DNA from: Acinetobacter pragensis
GTDB lineage: Bacteria; Pseudomonadota; Gammaproteobacteria; Pseudomonadales; Moraxellaceae
Direction: 5' to 3'
NCBI RefSeq assembly: GCF_001605895.1
Contig: NZ_LUAW01000034.1
Location: 54 to 64,053 of the forward strand
Length of the DNA: 64,000 nucleotides
Shown: positions 25,671-34,641 of the stretch, piece after piece
How the letters are laid out: every line of letters starts with the position of its first letter
Position numbering within the stretch: position 1 is the stretch's first letter
Position numbers and translations under genes: made by a program
The notes under the pieces: generated by a model
Database searches by the model: none
What the model was told of the DNA's origin: nothing
What the model saw: only the letters and a program-made list of their open reading frames with translations

Positions 25671-26780
25671 ATGATCAATGACGATCAAAACTCTACGGCT
25701 TCTCTTGACCTAGTTCAAATCCGCGAAGATATTGACTCGGTTGATATGCAGATTCAACAATTGATTAATCGCCGTGCAAAATTGGCAGAAGCCGTGGCTA
25801 AAGCGAAATTTGCTGCTGAAGAGAACCCGCTGTTTTACCGTCCTGAACGTGAAGCGCAAGTTTTACGCAAAGTTATGGAGCGCAATGAAGGCCCGCTGTC
25901 CGATTCAACAATGGCGCGCCTATTTCGAGAAATTATGTCGGCTTGTCTCGCGCTGGAAGCTCCGCAAAGCATTGCGTTTTTAGGCCCGGTCGGCACTTAT
26001 ACACATTCTGCTGTGCTCAAGCATTTTGGTCAGGATGCTGTAATCCGTCCACTGCCGACCATTGATGAGGTTTTCCGTGAAGTTGAAGCGGGCAGTGCGC
26101 ATTATGGCTTAGTGCCGGTAGAAAACTCGTCTGAAGGCGTGGTTAACCACACCTTGGATTGCTTTAAAACCTCTCATTTAAACGTGATTGGTGAAGTTGA
26201 ATTGCCAATTCATCATCAATTCCTTATTTCTGAAAATACCCGCAAAGACAGCATTAAGCAGATTTATGCGCATCAGCAAACTTTGGCGCAGTGCCGCAGC
26301 TGGCTGGACGCGCATTATCCTGGTGTTGAGCGCGTAGCACTCAGTTCAAATGCAGAAGCGGCGCGGCGTATCCGCAATGAATGGCATTCAGCCGCCATTG
26401 CCTCAGAAGTGGCAGCCAATATCTACAGTTTAGAAATTCTGCACAGCAACATTGAAGACAACCCGGAAAATACGACACGTTTCTTGGTGATTGGCCGTGA
26501 AAAAATTCCGCAAAGCGGCAATGATAAGACCTCCCTGCTGATTTCTGCACATGACCGCGCTGGGGCGTTGCTGGAAATTTTAGCGCCGTTTGCGAAGCAT
26601 AAAATCAGTTTAACCAGTATCGAAACCCGCCCGGCTTTGCCGGAAAAATGGGCCTATGTCTTCTTTATCGATTTAGAAGGCCATGTCGAACAGGACAATG
26701 TGAAAGCAGCGCTTGAAGAAATCCGCCCGCTGGTTAAAGAGCTTCGCGTACTGGGTTCATATCCTATTGCTGTTTTATAA
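25671..26780 (+). CDS. pheA: Chorismate mutase/prephenate dehydratase
   Basis: Bifunctional P-protein of 369 residues for phenylalanine synthesis. The N-terminal chorismate mutase (about 10-95) has VQIREDIDSVDMQIQQLINRR. The prephenate dehydratase domain (about 100-285) includes FLGPVGTYTHSAVLKHFG and the VPVENSSEGVVNHTLD block. The ACT domain (about 295-369) has GALLEILAPFA and TSIETRP, the phenylalanine-feedback site. The ATG at 25671 has AAGGGCG upstream. It opens the pheA-hisC-tyrA/aroA operon. Confidence 0.95.
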   Translation: MINDDQNSTASLDLVQIREDIDSVDMQIQQLINRRAKLAEAVAKAKFAAEENPLFYRPEREAQVLRKVMERNEGPLSDSTMARLFREIMSACLALEAPQSIAFLGPVGTYTHSAVLKHFGQDAVIRPLPTIDEVFREVEAGSAHYGLVPVENSSEGVVNHTLDCFKTSHLNVIGEVELPIHHQFLISENTRKDSIKQIYAHQQTLAQCRSWLDAHYPGVERVALSSNAEAARRIRNEWHSAAIASEVAANIYSLEILHSNIEDNPENTTRFLVIGREKIPQSGNDKTSLLISAHDRAGALLEILAPFAKHKISLTSIETRPALPEKWAYVFFIDLEGHVEQDNVKAALEEIRPLVKELRVLGSYPIAVL

Positions 26781-26849
26781 ATTAGAGCTGCATTGAATGC
26801 TGCATTGGCGTTCAGTGCATTTGTCACTTGAAATCATCGGAAGTGTAAA

Positions 26850-27941
26850 ATGACGTTTGTTCCAGCCAATGAAGGTATTGCAAAATTAAAGCCTTATCAA
26901 CCAGGTAAGCCGATCAGTGAACTTGAACGTGAACTGGGCATGACGGATATTGTTAAATTAGCCTCAAATGAAAACCCTTTGGGCTGTTCTGACAAAGTCA
27001 AAGAAGCTGTGGCTGCGGAACTTGCGGAAATTGGCCGATATCCCGATGGCGGCGGTTTTATCTTAAAAGACCAAGTGCAGGCGCAATTTGGTGTTGCGCA
27101 TGACCGTATTACTTTGGGCAATGGTTCAAACGATCTTCTGGAAATTTTTGCGCGCGCTTTTGTATCTTCAAGCGATTCTGTGGTCTACAGCCAGCATGCA
27201 TTTGCGGTGTACAGCCTTGTGACCCAAGCGATTAATGCAGAAGCAGTTGAAGTGCCGGCAAAAGGCTTTGCGCACGATTTGGATGCCATGGCCGTAGCGG
27301 TGAAAGCCAATACCAAATTGATCTTCATTGCGAATCCGAACAACCCGACGGGCACTTGGTTTGAAGAATCTGAATTTGATGCTTTCATGCAAAAAGTGCC
27401 AGCAAATGTCATAGTGGTGCTGGATGAAGCTTATGTCGAGTATTTCCCAGAAAACTTCAACAGTTTGAAATTCTTGGAAGATTATCCGAATCTGATTGTC
27501 AGCCGCACAATGTCCAAATGCTATGGTCTGGCAGCGCTTCGGGTTGGTTTTGCTTTGGCTTCTGCGGAAGTGACAAATTACTTGAACCGTATCCGCCAGC
27601 CGTTCAACGTGAACCATTTGGCGATGGTTGCGGCAGTGGCGGCGCTGAAAGACGAATCATTCATTGAACTTTCGCGTGAAGTGAACAAAGCGGGAATGGC
27701 GCAGCTGCAGGCTGGTTTTGAAAAGCTGGGCTTGAATTATGTGCCGTCACGCGCCAACTTTATTTTGGTAGATGTTCAGGCTGATCCTGCTCAAACTTTT
27801 AATGGCTTGCTGAAAGAAGGTGTTATTGTGCGTCCTGTCGGCATTGCCAATCATCTGCGCGTATCTATTGGTACGGAAGCTGAAAATGCGAAGTTCTTGG
27901 CGGCTTTGGCAAAGGTGCTTGAATTAGAGGCTGTTGCATAA
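26850..27941 (+). CDS. hisC: Histidinol-phosphate/aromatic aminotransferase
   Basis: PLP enzyme of 363 residues. It belongs to the class-II HisC family: LASNENPLGCSDKV at the front, the NPNNPTGTWF turn, and the PLP lysine in SRTMSKCYGLAALRVG. Its position between pheA and tyrA suggests it transaminates aromatic 2-keto acids as well as, or instead of, histidinol phosphate; both are known for this family. It lies 69 bp after pheA and 3 bp before the fusion gene. Confidence 0.9.
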   Translation: MTFVPANEGIAKLKPYQPGKPISELERELGMTDIVKLASNENPLGCSDKVKEAVAAELAEIGRYPDGGGFILKDQVQAQFGVAHDRITLGNGSNDLLEIFARAFVSSSDSVVYSQHAFAVYSLVTQAINAEAVEVPAKGFAHDLDAMAVAVKANTKLIFIANPNNPTGTWFEESEFDAFMQKVPANVIVVLDEAYVEYFPENFNSLKFLEDYPNLIVSRTMSKCYGLAALRVGFALASAEVTNYLNRIRQPFNVNHLAMVAAVAALKDESFIELSREVNKAGMAQLQAGFEKLGLNYVPSRANFILVDVQADPAQTFNGLLKEGVIVRPVGIANHLRVSIGTEAENAKFLAALAKVLELEAVA

Positions 27942-27944
27942 GTT

Positions 27945-30194
27945 ATGTCTGCACCATTGTTTGAAAAAGTGGCTTTTATTGGGCTTGGGCTGATTGGTTC
28001 AAGCCTTGCCCGTGTGATGATTGCTGAAAATTTGGCAAATCAAATTGTCGCATCGACCCGTTCTCAAAAAACATTAGATGATGCAAAGGCATTGGGCTTG
28101 ATTCAAGAGGGCTATAGTGACCCGATTGAAGCGGTCAAAGGCGCAGATCTCGTGATACTGGCATTGCCAGTGCGCGCTACGCAAAAAGTGCTGGAAAGCA
28201 TTCAGCCGTATTTGTCTGAAAATGTGATTTTGACTGATGTCGGCAGCACCAAAGGCAATGTGGTCGATGCGGCTAAAGCAGTGTTTGGCGAGCATCTGCC
28301 TGCCGGCTTTGTGCCAGGGCATCCGATTGCTGGGGCTGAGCATACGGGCGTACATGCAGGCAAGGTGGATTTATTTGCCAATCATAAAGTGATTTTGACC
28401 CCGCTGCCGAGCAGTGCAGATTGGGCGGTCGAAAAGCTGATTCAACTGTGGCAGGCCGCCAAGGCAGAAGTGATTTGCATGGATGTCGACAAGCATGATG
28501 AAGTGCTGGCGCATACCAGTCATCTTCCGCACTTAATGGCCTTTAATTTGGTTGAGCAATTGGCCAACCGTGAAGACAATTTAGATATATTCCGGTATGC
28601 CGCTGGCGGTTTCCGCGATTTTTCCAGAATTGCAGCCAGTGATCCGCAAATGTGGCATGACATCTTTTTTGCCAATAAAAAAGCAATTTTAAATGCAGTC
28701 GATGGCTTTGAAAAACAGCTCGCGACATTGCGCAAATTGATTGAAGATGAAAACTCGCAGGCGCTCATGGGGCTACTGGGGCATGCACAGGCTGCCCGCC
28801 AGCACTTCAATCATATGCTCGCCAACAAACCTTTGATGGAGAAAAACAAAGTGACGACACAGCAATTTACTATTTTACCGGGCCAAAAAAAATTCCAAGG
28901 TAAATTTACCGTGCCAGGCGACAAATCTGTGTCACACCGCTCTATTATGTTTGGCGCCATTGCAGAAGGCACAACGCATGTAACAGGCTTTCTTGAAGGT
29001 GAGGATGCATTGGCGACATTGCAGGCGTTCCGTGATATGGGTGTGAGCATTGAAGGTCCAAAAAATGGCGAAGTGACCATTCATGGCGTTGGCATGCATG
29101 GTTTAAAAGCGCCTGCAAGCGCACTGTATATGGGCAACTCAGGCACATCCATGCGTCTGCTTTCAGGCATGCTGGCAGCGCAGAAATTTGATTCTGTCAT
29201 GACTGGCGATGCCTCACTGACTAAACGCCCAATGGAGCGTATTGCCAAACCATTGCGTGAAATGGGCGCGCTGATCCAAACGACAGGTGAGCGCGGTACA
29301 CCGCCCGTATCAATCTCTGGCAGCCAACAGCTCAAAGGCATTCAATATGATTTGCCGATGGCGTCTGCACAGGTGAAATCAGGTATTTTGCTGGCCGGCC
29401 TTTGGGCAGAAGGTGAAACAGCGGTGACTGAGCCTGAACCAACTCGCGATCACTCAGAACGCATGCTGCGCGCCTTTGGTTATGACGTAAAAACAGAAGG
29501 CAACCGTATTTCACTGCAAGGCGGCGGAAAATTAGTGGCGACCGAAATTCAAGTGCCATCTGATATCTCTTCTGCAGCCTTCTTTATGGTGGGCGCTGCC
29601 ATTACTGAAGGTTCAGATGTAACACTGGAAGCAGTGGGCATTAATCCGACCCGCACAGGTGTCATAGAAATTTTAAAACAGATGGGCGCTGACCTGACTG
29701 TAGAAAATGAACGCATTGCGGGCGGAGAGCCGATTGCGGATATCCGCATACGCGGTTCGCGCACATTAAAGGGCATTCACATGCCGGAAGATCAAGTGCC
29801 ATTGGCGATTGATGAGTTCCCGGCGCTATTTATTGCGGCTGCTTGCGCAGAAGGGCAAACGATTCTGACTGGGGCTGCAGAGCTTCGCGTAAAAGAATCT
29901 GACCGTATTCAAGTGATGGCGAATGGCCTAAAAATTATGGGCATTGACTGCACCCCGACAGATGACGGGATCATCATTGAAGGGAAAGGCAAAGCTGGCG
30001 AGTGGGGTGCAATCTTTACTGGCGGTGAAATTGAATCGCATCATGATCACCGTATTGCCATGAGCTTTTCTATGGCGGGTCTGCGGACTTCGGGTGAAAT
30101 CAAAATTGTGGGCACAGAAACAGTAGCGACCAGCTTCCCGACATTTACAGCGTTGGCGAATCAAGCCGGCTTGCCAATTCAAGTTGCTGAATAG
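27945..30194 (+). CDS. tyrA-aroA: Fused prephenate dehydrogenase/EPSP synthase
   Basis: Bifunctional protein of 749 residues. Residues 1 to about 290 form prephenate dehydrogenase (TyrA): Rossmann GLGLIGSSLAR, VGSTKGNVVDA, and HPIAGAEHTG. Residues about 310-749 form 3-phosphoshikimate 1-carboxyvinyltransferase (AroA): VPGDKSVSHRSIMFGA, GNSGTSMRLLSGML, RPMERIAKPL and SHHDHRIAMSF. The fusion joins a pre-chorismate step with the tyrosine branch in one chain and is known from Acinetobacter and Pseudomonas. The glyphosate-site Gly/Pro region is typical in appearance. It is the last gene of the operon and is followed by a terminator. Confidence 0.96.
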   Translation: MSAPLFEKVAFIGLGLIGSSLARVMIAENLANQIVASTRSQKTLDDAKALGLIQEGYSDPIEAVKGADLVILALPVRATQKVLESIQPYLSENVILTDVGSTKGNVVDAAKAVFGEHLPAGFVPGHPIAGAEHTGVHAGKVDLFANHKVILTPLPSSADWAVEKLIQLWQAAKAEVICMDVDKHDEVLAHTSHLPHLMAFNLVEQLANREDNLDIFRYAAGGFRDFSRIAASDPQMWHDIFFANKKAILNAVDGFEKQLATLRKLIEDENSQALMGLLGHAQAARQHFNHMLANKPLMEKNKVTTQQFTILPGQKKFQGKFTVPGDKSVSHRSIMFGAIAEGTTHVTGFLEGEDALATLQAFRDMGVSIEGPKNGEVTIHGVGMHGLKAPASALYMGNSGTSMRLLSGMLAAQKFDSVMTGDASLTKRPMERIAKPLREMGALIQTTGERGTPPVSISGSQQLKGIQYDLPMASAQVKSGILLAGLWAEGETAVTEPEPTRDHSERMLRAFGYDVKTEGNRISLQGGGKLVATEIQVPSDISSAAFFMVGAAITEGSDVTLEAVGINPTRTGVIEILKQMGADLTVENERIAGGEPIADIRIRGSRTLKGIHMPEDQVPLAIDEFPALFIAAACAEGQTILTGAAELRVKESDRIQVMANGLKIMGIDCTPTDDGIIIEGKGKAGEWGAIFTGGEIESHHDHRIAMSFSMAGLRTSGEIKIVGTETVATSFPTFTALANQAGLPIQVAE

Positions 30195-30225
30195 AAAACG
30201 GGTTAAAATTGTACACTTGTTAGAC

Positions 30226-30258
30226 AACAGCCAAGCAAACGCTTGGCTGTTTTGTTTT
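30226..30258 (+). terminator. Terminator of the pheA-hisC-tyrA/aroA operon
   Basis: AACAGCCAAGC, AAAC loop, GCTTGGCTGTT then TTGTTTT. An 11-bp perfect stem. Confidence 0.9.
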
Positions 30259-30306
30259 AATTGCTTATTCTAAAACCATACAACAATAAAGCCTTTAGGG
30301 TATACG

Positions 30307-30672
30307 ATGAGAAAATTACAATTTGCAGCCAACTGCGAGCATCAGGCGGATAAAGATGATTTCAGTGCGGCGCAAAAGCAGGTGGCCGATTTATTGGTGA
30401 ATAAACTAGGCCAATATGGTTTTGAGACACTGTCACAAAGTGGTGATCAGGTGGCCGTAAGCGTGGATAATCATGCATTGCCGTTGTCGATTACTTGTCA
30501 GGGGCATGATTCTGCTGGCCATTTGGTTTGTGAAATTACGTCATACCCAGATGAAGATCAAGATTGGCTGGACCGCATTACAGAACAAAGCCTGCTCAAT
30601 CAATTGGCGCAAGCGGTTGAAAATACTCTTAAAGAAGATGAAGCATTTAGCAAGTTTGAGTGGAAAGGCTGA
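30307..30672 (+). CDS. Conserved hypothetical protein
   Basis: Cytoplasmic acidic protein of 121 residues without signal peptide or membrane segment. It alternates helix-prone (AQKQVADLLVNKLGQYGF) and strand-prone stretches (ALPLSITCQGHD, HLVCEITSYP) and ends in a helix. No family was recognised. It sits alone after the aromatic operon, separated by its terminator. Confidence 0.65.
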   Translation: MRKLQFAANCEHQADKDDFSAAQKQVADLLVNKLGQYGFETLSQSGDQVAVSVDNHALPLSITCQGHDSAGHLVCEITSYPDEDQDWLDRITEQSLLNQLAQAVENTLKEDEAFSKFEWKG

Positions 30673-30817
30673 ATAAATTGCTAAAGATGCAAAACGGCAG
30701 CATTCATGAGAATTTGCCGTTTTGCATGTAAATATTGGAAATGGCTATAAAATAATAGCTTAAACAATATTTTATATAATGGCCTATTCGATTATTCAGC
30801 TATTTTAGAGTTGCATT

Positions 30818-31258
30818 TTATTCCACACGCAGCCAAGTCTGATTGCGTCCTACTGCAGAAACACCCATATAACCGCGAAGAAATAATTTTTTGCCGCTTG
30901 GGTTTAACTTGCCTTTTAAGCTGTAAATTTTCCCGGAAACAGGATCAATGATTTTTCCATGGGTATAGTTGGTGCCATCTGCTGTTTTTAATCCTTGAAT
31001 GACCTGCATGCCGATGATGGGTTTGTTGGTGTAAGGTGCAGGGCAATTGGTGCAAAATTCTTTTGGCGTATAGCCTGTGCGCGGTGTTGCTTTTAGGGCT
31101 GTGCCGGCATAAGTGCCGTCCGCTTGCTGTTCAATTTTAACCAGCCCTTTAGCTTCACCGGTTTTGTCATCCATGTAGCGCCAAGTCCCAGAAATATTTT
31201 GTGCCATAGCAGTAGAACATAACGCGGCGATGCTGAGTAATCCCAAAATAATTTTCAT
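30818..31258 (-). CDS. DUF2147 periplasmic protein
   Basis: Secreted protein of 146 residues. The signal peptide ends at STAMAQ. The mature domain matches DUF2147: ISGTWRYMDDKTGEAKGLVKI, a CTNCPAPYTNKPIIGMQVI stretch with a CxxC pair, GKIIDPVSGKIYSLKGKL, LRGYMGVSAVGRNQTW. DUF2147 proteins are small envelope beta-barrels of unknown role, often seen in Acinetobacter and Bacteroidetes. It is monocistronic. Confidence 0.88.
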   Translation of the reverse strand: MKIILGLLSIAALCSTAMAQNISGTWRYMDDKTGEAKGLVKIEQQADGTYAGTALKATPRTGYTPKEFCTNCPAPYTNKPIIGMQVIQGLKTADGTNYTHGKIIDPVSGKIYSLKGKLNPSGKKLFLRGYMGVSAVGRNQTWLRVE

Positions 31259-31456
31259 AGTTTCCCTTATAACTGCAATAAATTTTATGGCTAAACCCCA
31301 GCCATATTTGACTAGAGGACGATTATATTTTGTAAAGATGGCTGAATAAATTGCAATAGAGCTTAATTGTGAGTCAATTTATTTATATTTTTCTTACATT
31401 TGAAGAAATTTTGTTTTGAGTTTTCATTATAAAACCACGTGAAAAATAATGGTTGA

Positions 31457-31618
31457 ATTGGTCTTTTAAGCGATCAAAACAGCATTGAAATAAAGCAAAA
31501 ACTGAATGCGCTGTACGAAAATATTTTGAAATCTGCAGTGCTGGTCCATACCTTGGCTAACATGCATGCAGAAAAAAGCCCAGACAATACTGAGCTTTGT
31601 ATTTATAAGAATCTTTAG
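31457..31618 (+). pseudogene. Orphan coding remnant without a start codon
   Basis: A 53-codon open frame reads like a real protein tail (IKQKLNALYENILKSAVLV, then HTLANMHAEKSP). It is bounded by a UGA at 31454 just upstream in frame and has no ATG, GTG or TTG before the well-formed part. A GTG-led stub lies in the same frame before the UGA. It looks like the end of a degraded small gene; the family is not recognised. The rest of 31259-31658 holds nothing else visible. Confidence 0.3.
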
Positions 31619-31658
31619 ATTTTTAATTGGATTACCAAAAGCAGCGCCGATGAAACGC

Positions 31659-32288
31659 TTAAGAAACTAGATAGCGTGAAATAGCGATACGCAGCTGTTT
31701 TAAATAGCCTGTAAAGAAGTGGTTTGCGCCTGGCAGTACGGTCAGTAGATGACGCTGCGGCTTCGCCCATGCGATTAAATCGGACAGCAGTGTAACTTCA
31801 TCGGCTTCGCCGTGAATGAAAAGAATGTCGCCCTTAATGGCCGGTGTCACATAGTGGCGTACACCAGCAACTGTCGCTGTCGGCAGGCCGCATAAAATAG
31901 TTTGTTTTGGACGGATTTCTTCTTGCAGTGAATGGTAGCATTTTGCCATGACGTGCGCGCCAAAGCTGAAACCGCCTGCATAGAAAGGAAGCGTTGTATG
32001 CATGGCGCGGACGTGCTTAATCAACTCAAGAACATCTTCAGTCTCGCCGTACCCTTCATCATGTATGCCGTCGCTTTGACCTGCACCGCGGAAACTTGGA
32101 CGATAGACAATACAGCCGCGCTCTAAAAACATTTGCGCGAGCAGTACTGGAACTTTGTGCAGAGGTGTACCGCCTTGCAGCGGGTGAGGGTGAGTCACGA
32201 CCGCGAATCCTTTCACTTCACCCTGTGGATAATCTACAAAAACTTCAATTTGGCCGGCATGGCCTTGAATGAAAATTTGTTCAGACAT
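31659..32288 (-). CDS. Alpha/beta hydrolase
   Basis: Cytoplasmic serine hydrolase-like protein of 209 residues. It has the HPHPLQGGTPLHKVP oxyanion-side stretch, RPSFRGAGQSDG, the nucleophile elbow GGFSFGA (Ser near residue 108), an acid in HGEADEVT and the His in PGANHFF. The layout matches the bacterial 'CocE-like/KANL3-Tex30' small hydrolases. Substrate is unknown. It has its own promoter and is divergent from yaaA. Confidence 0.85.
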   Translation of the reverse strand: MSEQIFIQGHAGQIEVFVDYPQGEVKGFAVVTHPHPLQGGTPLHKVPVLLAQMFLERGCIVYRPSFRGAGQSDGIHDEGYGETEDVLELIKHVRAMHTTLPFYAGGFSFGAHVMAKCYHSLQEEIRPKQTILCGLPTATVAGVRHYVTPAIKGDILFIHGEADEVTLLSDLIAWAKPQRHLLTVLPGANHFFTGYLKQLRIAISRYLVS

Positions 32289-32411
32289 AAAAATAGATTA
32301 AATGGCAGGAGAATGAACTATTCTACCGATAATGCTCAGTAAAAACACAGATTGGAAATAAAATAAGTCTACTGTTATAGTTTGTTTACTTAAATTTTAA
32401 TCAAGTTATTT

Positions 32412-33191
32412 ATGCTCGCTTTAATTTCCCCTGCAAAAACCTTAGATTATGAAACTGCGCTGCCTACAGATCAAAATACATTACCAAGACTGCTGGATCA
32501 TTCACAAGCGCTTATCGACGTAAGTCGTAAGCTGTCAGCTTCAGATATTGCCAGTTTGATGAGTGTGAGTGAAAAAATCGCGAATTTGAATGCTGAGCGC
32601 TTCCGGGACTGGCAATCTGACTTGAATTTCTCCAACGCCCGTCAAGCGCTGTTTGCCTTCAAAGGCGATGTATATACAGGGCTGGATGCTTACAGTTTAA
32701 ATGATCATCAAATTGCTTATGCTCAAAAGCACTTGCGTATGCTTTCTGGCTTGTATGGGTTGCTGCGGCCTTTAGACTTAATGATGCCGTACCGCCTGGA
32801 AATGGGAACAAAACTGCCAAACCAGCGCGGTCATAATCTGTATGACTTCTGGGGAGATGACATCACAAAAATGATTAATGCAGATTTAGCCCAAGCGGGG
32901 TCTGAGCTGCTGGTGAATATAGCTTCCGATGAATATTATAAGTCGGTCAAGCAGAATAAAATTCAGGCCGAGATTATTAAGCCAGTGTTCTTAGACCAGA
33001 AAAACGGCAAATATAAAGTCATCAGTTTTTATGCGAAAAAGGCCCGCGGTTTAATGGCGCGCTACATTATTGAACATAAAGTGGACCGTGCAGAAGATTT
33101 GAAATCCTTTAATACTGATGGCTACTATTTTGACGCTGACAGCTCGCTGAAGGGTGAACTGGTCTTTAAGCGAGATGAAAAAGCGGCATAG
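32412..33191 (+). CDS. yaaA: Peroxide stress protein YaaA
   Basis: Protein of 259 residues of the DUF328/UPF0246 family, which limits free iron and oxidative DNA damage after peroxide exposure and binds DNA. It is recognised by [15 protein letters not shown] at the start, [54 protein letters not shown], and [17 protein letters not shown]. The HD-domain gene follows 54 bp later on the same strand. Confidence 0.95.
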   Translation: MLALISPAKTLDYETALPTDQNTLPRLLDHSQALIDVSRKLSASDIASLMSVSEKIANLNAERFRDWQSDLNFSNARQALFAFKGDVYTGLDAYSLNDHQIAYAQKHLRMLSGLYGLLRPLDLMMPYRLEMGTKLPNQRGHNLYDFWGDDITKMINADLAQAGSELLVNIASDEYYKSVKQNKIQAEIIKPVFLDQKNGKYKVISFYAKKARGLMARYIIEHKVDRAEDLKSFNTDGYYFDADSSLKGELVFKRDEKAA

Positions 33192-33245
33192 TCTTAGAAA
33201 GCCGTATTCTGCTGAGGTGGTTTTTGATTGTGTTGAGGAAATTGT

Positions 33246-33881
33246 ATGCCGGACATTCAGCGCCAATTTGAATATTTTTGGAATTTATTTTCTCAGCGCT
33301 ATGCTTTGCCTGCAGAGCAGAGCGCTGATATTTTTCAACTATTGCTGACGGCGTATTCAGAGCCCCAGCGCTATTATCATACGGTGCTGCATATTGTCGA
33401 ATGCCTGCAATTATTTCATGAAATTAAAGAACAGCTGCGCAATGCACAGGCTGTTGAGCTGGCGCTGTGGTTTCATGATGCTGTATATGATCCTCAATCA
33501 GCGCAGAATGAAGAAAACAGCGCTTTGCTGATGCGTCAGAGTTGTGCGGGCATATTTCCCGATGCAGTGCTAGGTAAAGCTTCAGATTGGATATGCGCGA
33601 CTCAGCTGCACGCGCAAACTGATGATGCCGATTTACAATTTTTATTGGATATCGATTTGGCTATTTTGGCGGCAAATACAGATAGATTTAACCGTTATGA
33701 ATCTGAAATTAGAAAAGAATATAGCTGGGTGGATCAAACTGCATATCAGTCTGGACGGCTTAAAGTGATGACAGCTTTCTATCAGGCAGAACGGTTGTAT
33801 CAATCGGCTTACTTTCATCGGAAATATGAGCAGCGGGCCAAGCAGAATTTGGCGCCTTATCTTAAAAATTTCATAACGTAA
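33246..33881 (+). CDS. HD-domain metal-dependent phosphohydrolase
   Basis: Cytoplasmic protein of 211 residues. The HD metal site is visible: His in YYHTVLHIVECL, and the paired HD in ALWFHDAVYDPQS, followed by a conserved Asp in FLLDIDLAIL. The C-terminal part includes KVMTAFYQAERLYQSAYFHRKYE. The family is widespread but its substrate is unknown. It is probably in an operon with yaaA (54-bp gap). Confidence 0.85.
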   Translation: MPDIQRQFEYFWNLFSQRYALPAEQSADIFQLLLTAYSEPQRYYHTVLHIVECLQLFHEIKEQLRNAQAVELALWFHDAVYDPQSAQNEENSALLMRQSCAGIFPDAVLGKASDWICATQLHAQTDDADLQFLLDIDLAILAANTDRFNRYESEIRKEYSWVDQTAYQSGRLKVMTAFYQAERLYQSAYFHRKYEQRAKQNLAPYLKNFIT

Positions 33882-34045
33882 GCTTGTTACTTATAGTAAG
33901 CCTTATGTGCTGCAGATTGTTGAAGCACACATTAATCATTAAGCTTAATAAAAGAACCAAATTTCATAAATGTTAAATTCATCACACTCTTTTGTTTTAA
34001 TTTTGTTATTATAATAAATAGTTTGGTGAATAATAAATTACAGTC

Positions 34046-34186
34046 ATGAAAAGTCTTATGATTCCGCTCTTTATTTTTTTGGTTGGTGTGCTGGGTTTTA
34101 TGGTGCATAAAGAGACCCAATCAAGAAAACAAATAGAGGTTAATCAATTGCTGCAGGAAGCTGATCAGCCTCAAAAAAATAAATAG
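34046..34186 (+). CDS. Small predicted membrane protein
   Basis: A 46-codon gene candidate: one hydrophobic helix (MIPLFIFLVGVLGFMV) followed by a short charged cytoplasmic tail (ETQSRKQIEVNQLLQEAD). A TATAAT stands at 34010-34015, about 30 bp upstream, but no clear Shine-Dalgarno sequence is visible. The amino acid makeup fits many bacterial small membrane proteins. The function is unknown and it may be spurious. Confidence 0.4.
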   Translation: MKSLMIPLFIFLVGVLGFMVHKETQSRKQIEVNQLLQEADQPQKNK

Positions 34187-34354
34187 TGAAAGCCCTTAGT
34201 TAGTAAATTCTGTATTGCCGATGAAAAATCCATTAATTAATGACGCATGAATAAGTTTTTTATCAATAAAAAGGATTTCTTTTAAATAAAACCAATATGT
34301 TAAATATACTGGATTTAGCATTATCATAAATTTTAGAAACAATAAAAATCAATG

Positions 34355-34363
34355 TGTTATAAT
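34355..34363 (+). promoter_or_regulatory. Extended -10 promoter of the leader RNA
   Basis: TGT followed by TATAAT (34358-34363), with a 4-of-6 -35 match (TAGAAA, 34334-34339). Transcription would start near 34370, giving an ~89-nt RNA if it ends at the 34428-34458 terminator. Confidence 0.5.
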
Positions 34364-34369
34364 TTGTTA

Positions 34370-34458
34370 AATGTGAAATTAGGTCAGAAATCCGCTGAAT
34401 AAGCATCTGATTTAATACAGGTAAATGAAGCTGCATAAACACTATATGCAGCTTTTTT
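34370..34458 (+). ncRNA. Candidate ~89-nt small RNA or attenuated leader
   Basis: The stretch between the extended -10 promoter and a perfect terminator (AAGCTGCATA/TATGCAGCTT with TTTTTT) could be a free small RNA or the 5' portion of the permease mRNA. A second, nearly identical hairpin follows it, permitting alternative pairing. No matching RNA family was recognised. Confidence 0.4.
34428..34458 (+). terminator. Terminator-like hairpin in the permease leader
   Basis: Perfect stem GCTGCATA/TATGCAGC (extended to 10 bp by AA/TT) followed by six T residues. It lies about 180 nt upstream of the permease start codon. Confidence 0.75.
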
Positions 34459-34472
34459 GTTGATGCCGATTG

Positions 34473-34493
34473 AGCTGTATGAATAATGCAGCT
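34473..34493 (+). promoter_or_regulatory. Second leader hairpin, near-copy of the first
   Basis: AGCTGTAT, GAATA loop, ATGCAGCT (8 bp including one G-U pair). Its left arm can pair with the right arm of the terminator hairpin (34446-34453), giving an alternative fold that would prevent the terminator. It has no T-run of its own. Confidence 0.45.
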
Positions 34494-34641
34494 TAACTGG
34501 CTGATTGCGCAAATAAATTTCCTGCGGTATGAAAATGCTGGCATACAGATTGCTAGAACATCGACAAAATTAATGATGCTTTTCTTGTGATTAATTTTGT
34601 GGAGTGCTTAGGGCATAAAGTTTACTCAATAGGGGCAGGTC

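Larger units (their letters stand above)
34187..34641. other. Leader region of the purine permease gene
   Basis: This 455-bp gap holds the leader promoter at 34355-34363, a terminator-like hairpin at 34428-34458 and a second hairpin at 34473-34493. No coding frame with support was found. It does not resemble the classical purine riboswitch (no paired loop-loop core). Confidence 0.5.

Noticed and set aside
34370-34640. Purine riboswitch before the permease
   Set aside because: No three-way junction or loop-loop core was seen; only two simple hairpins are visible.
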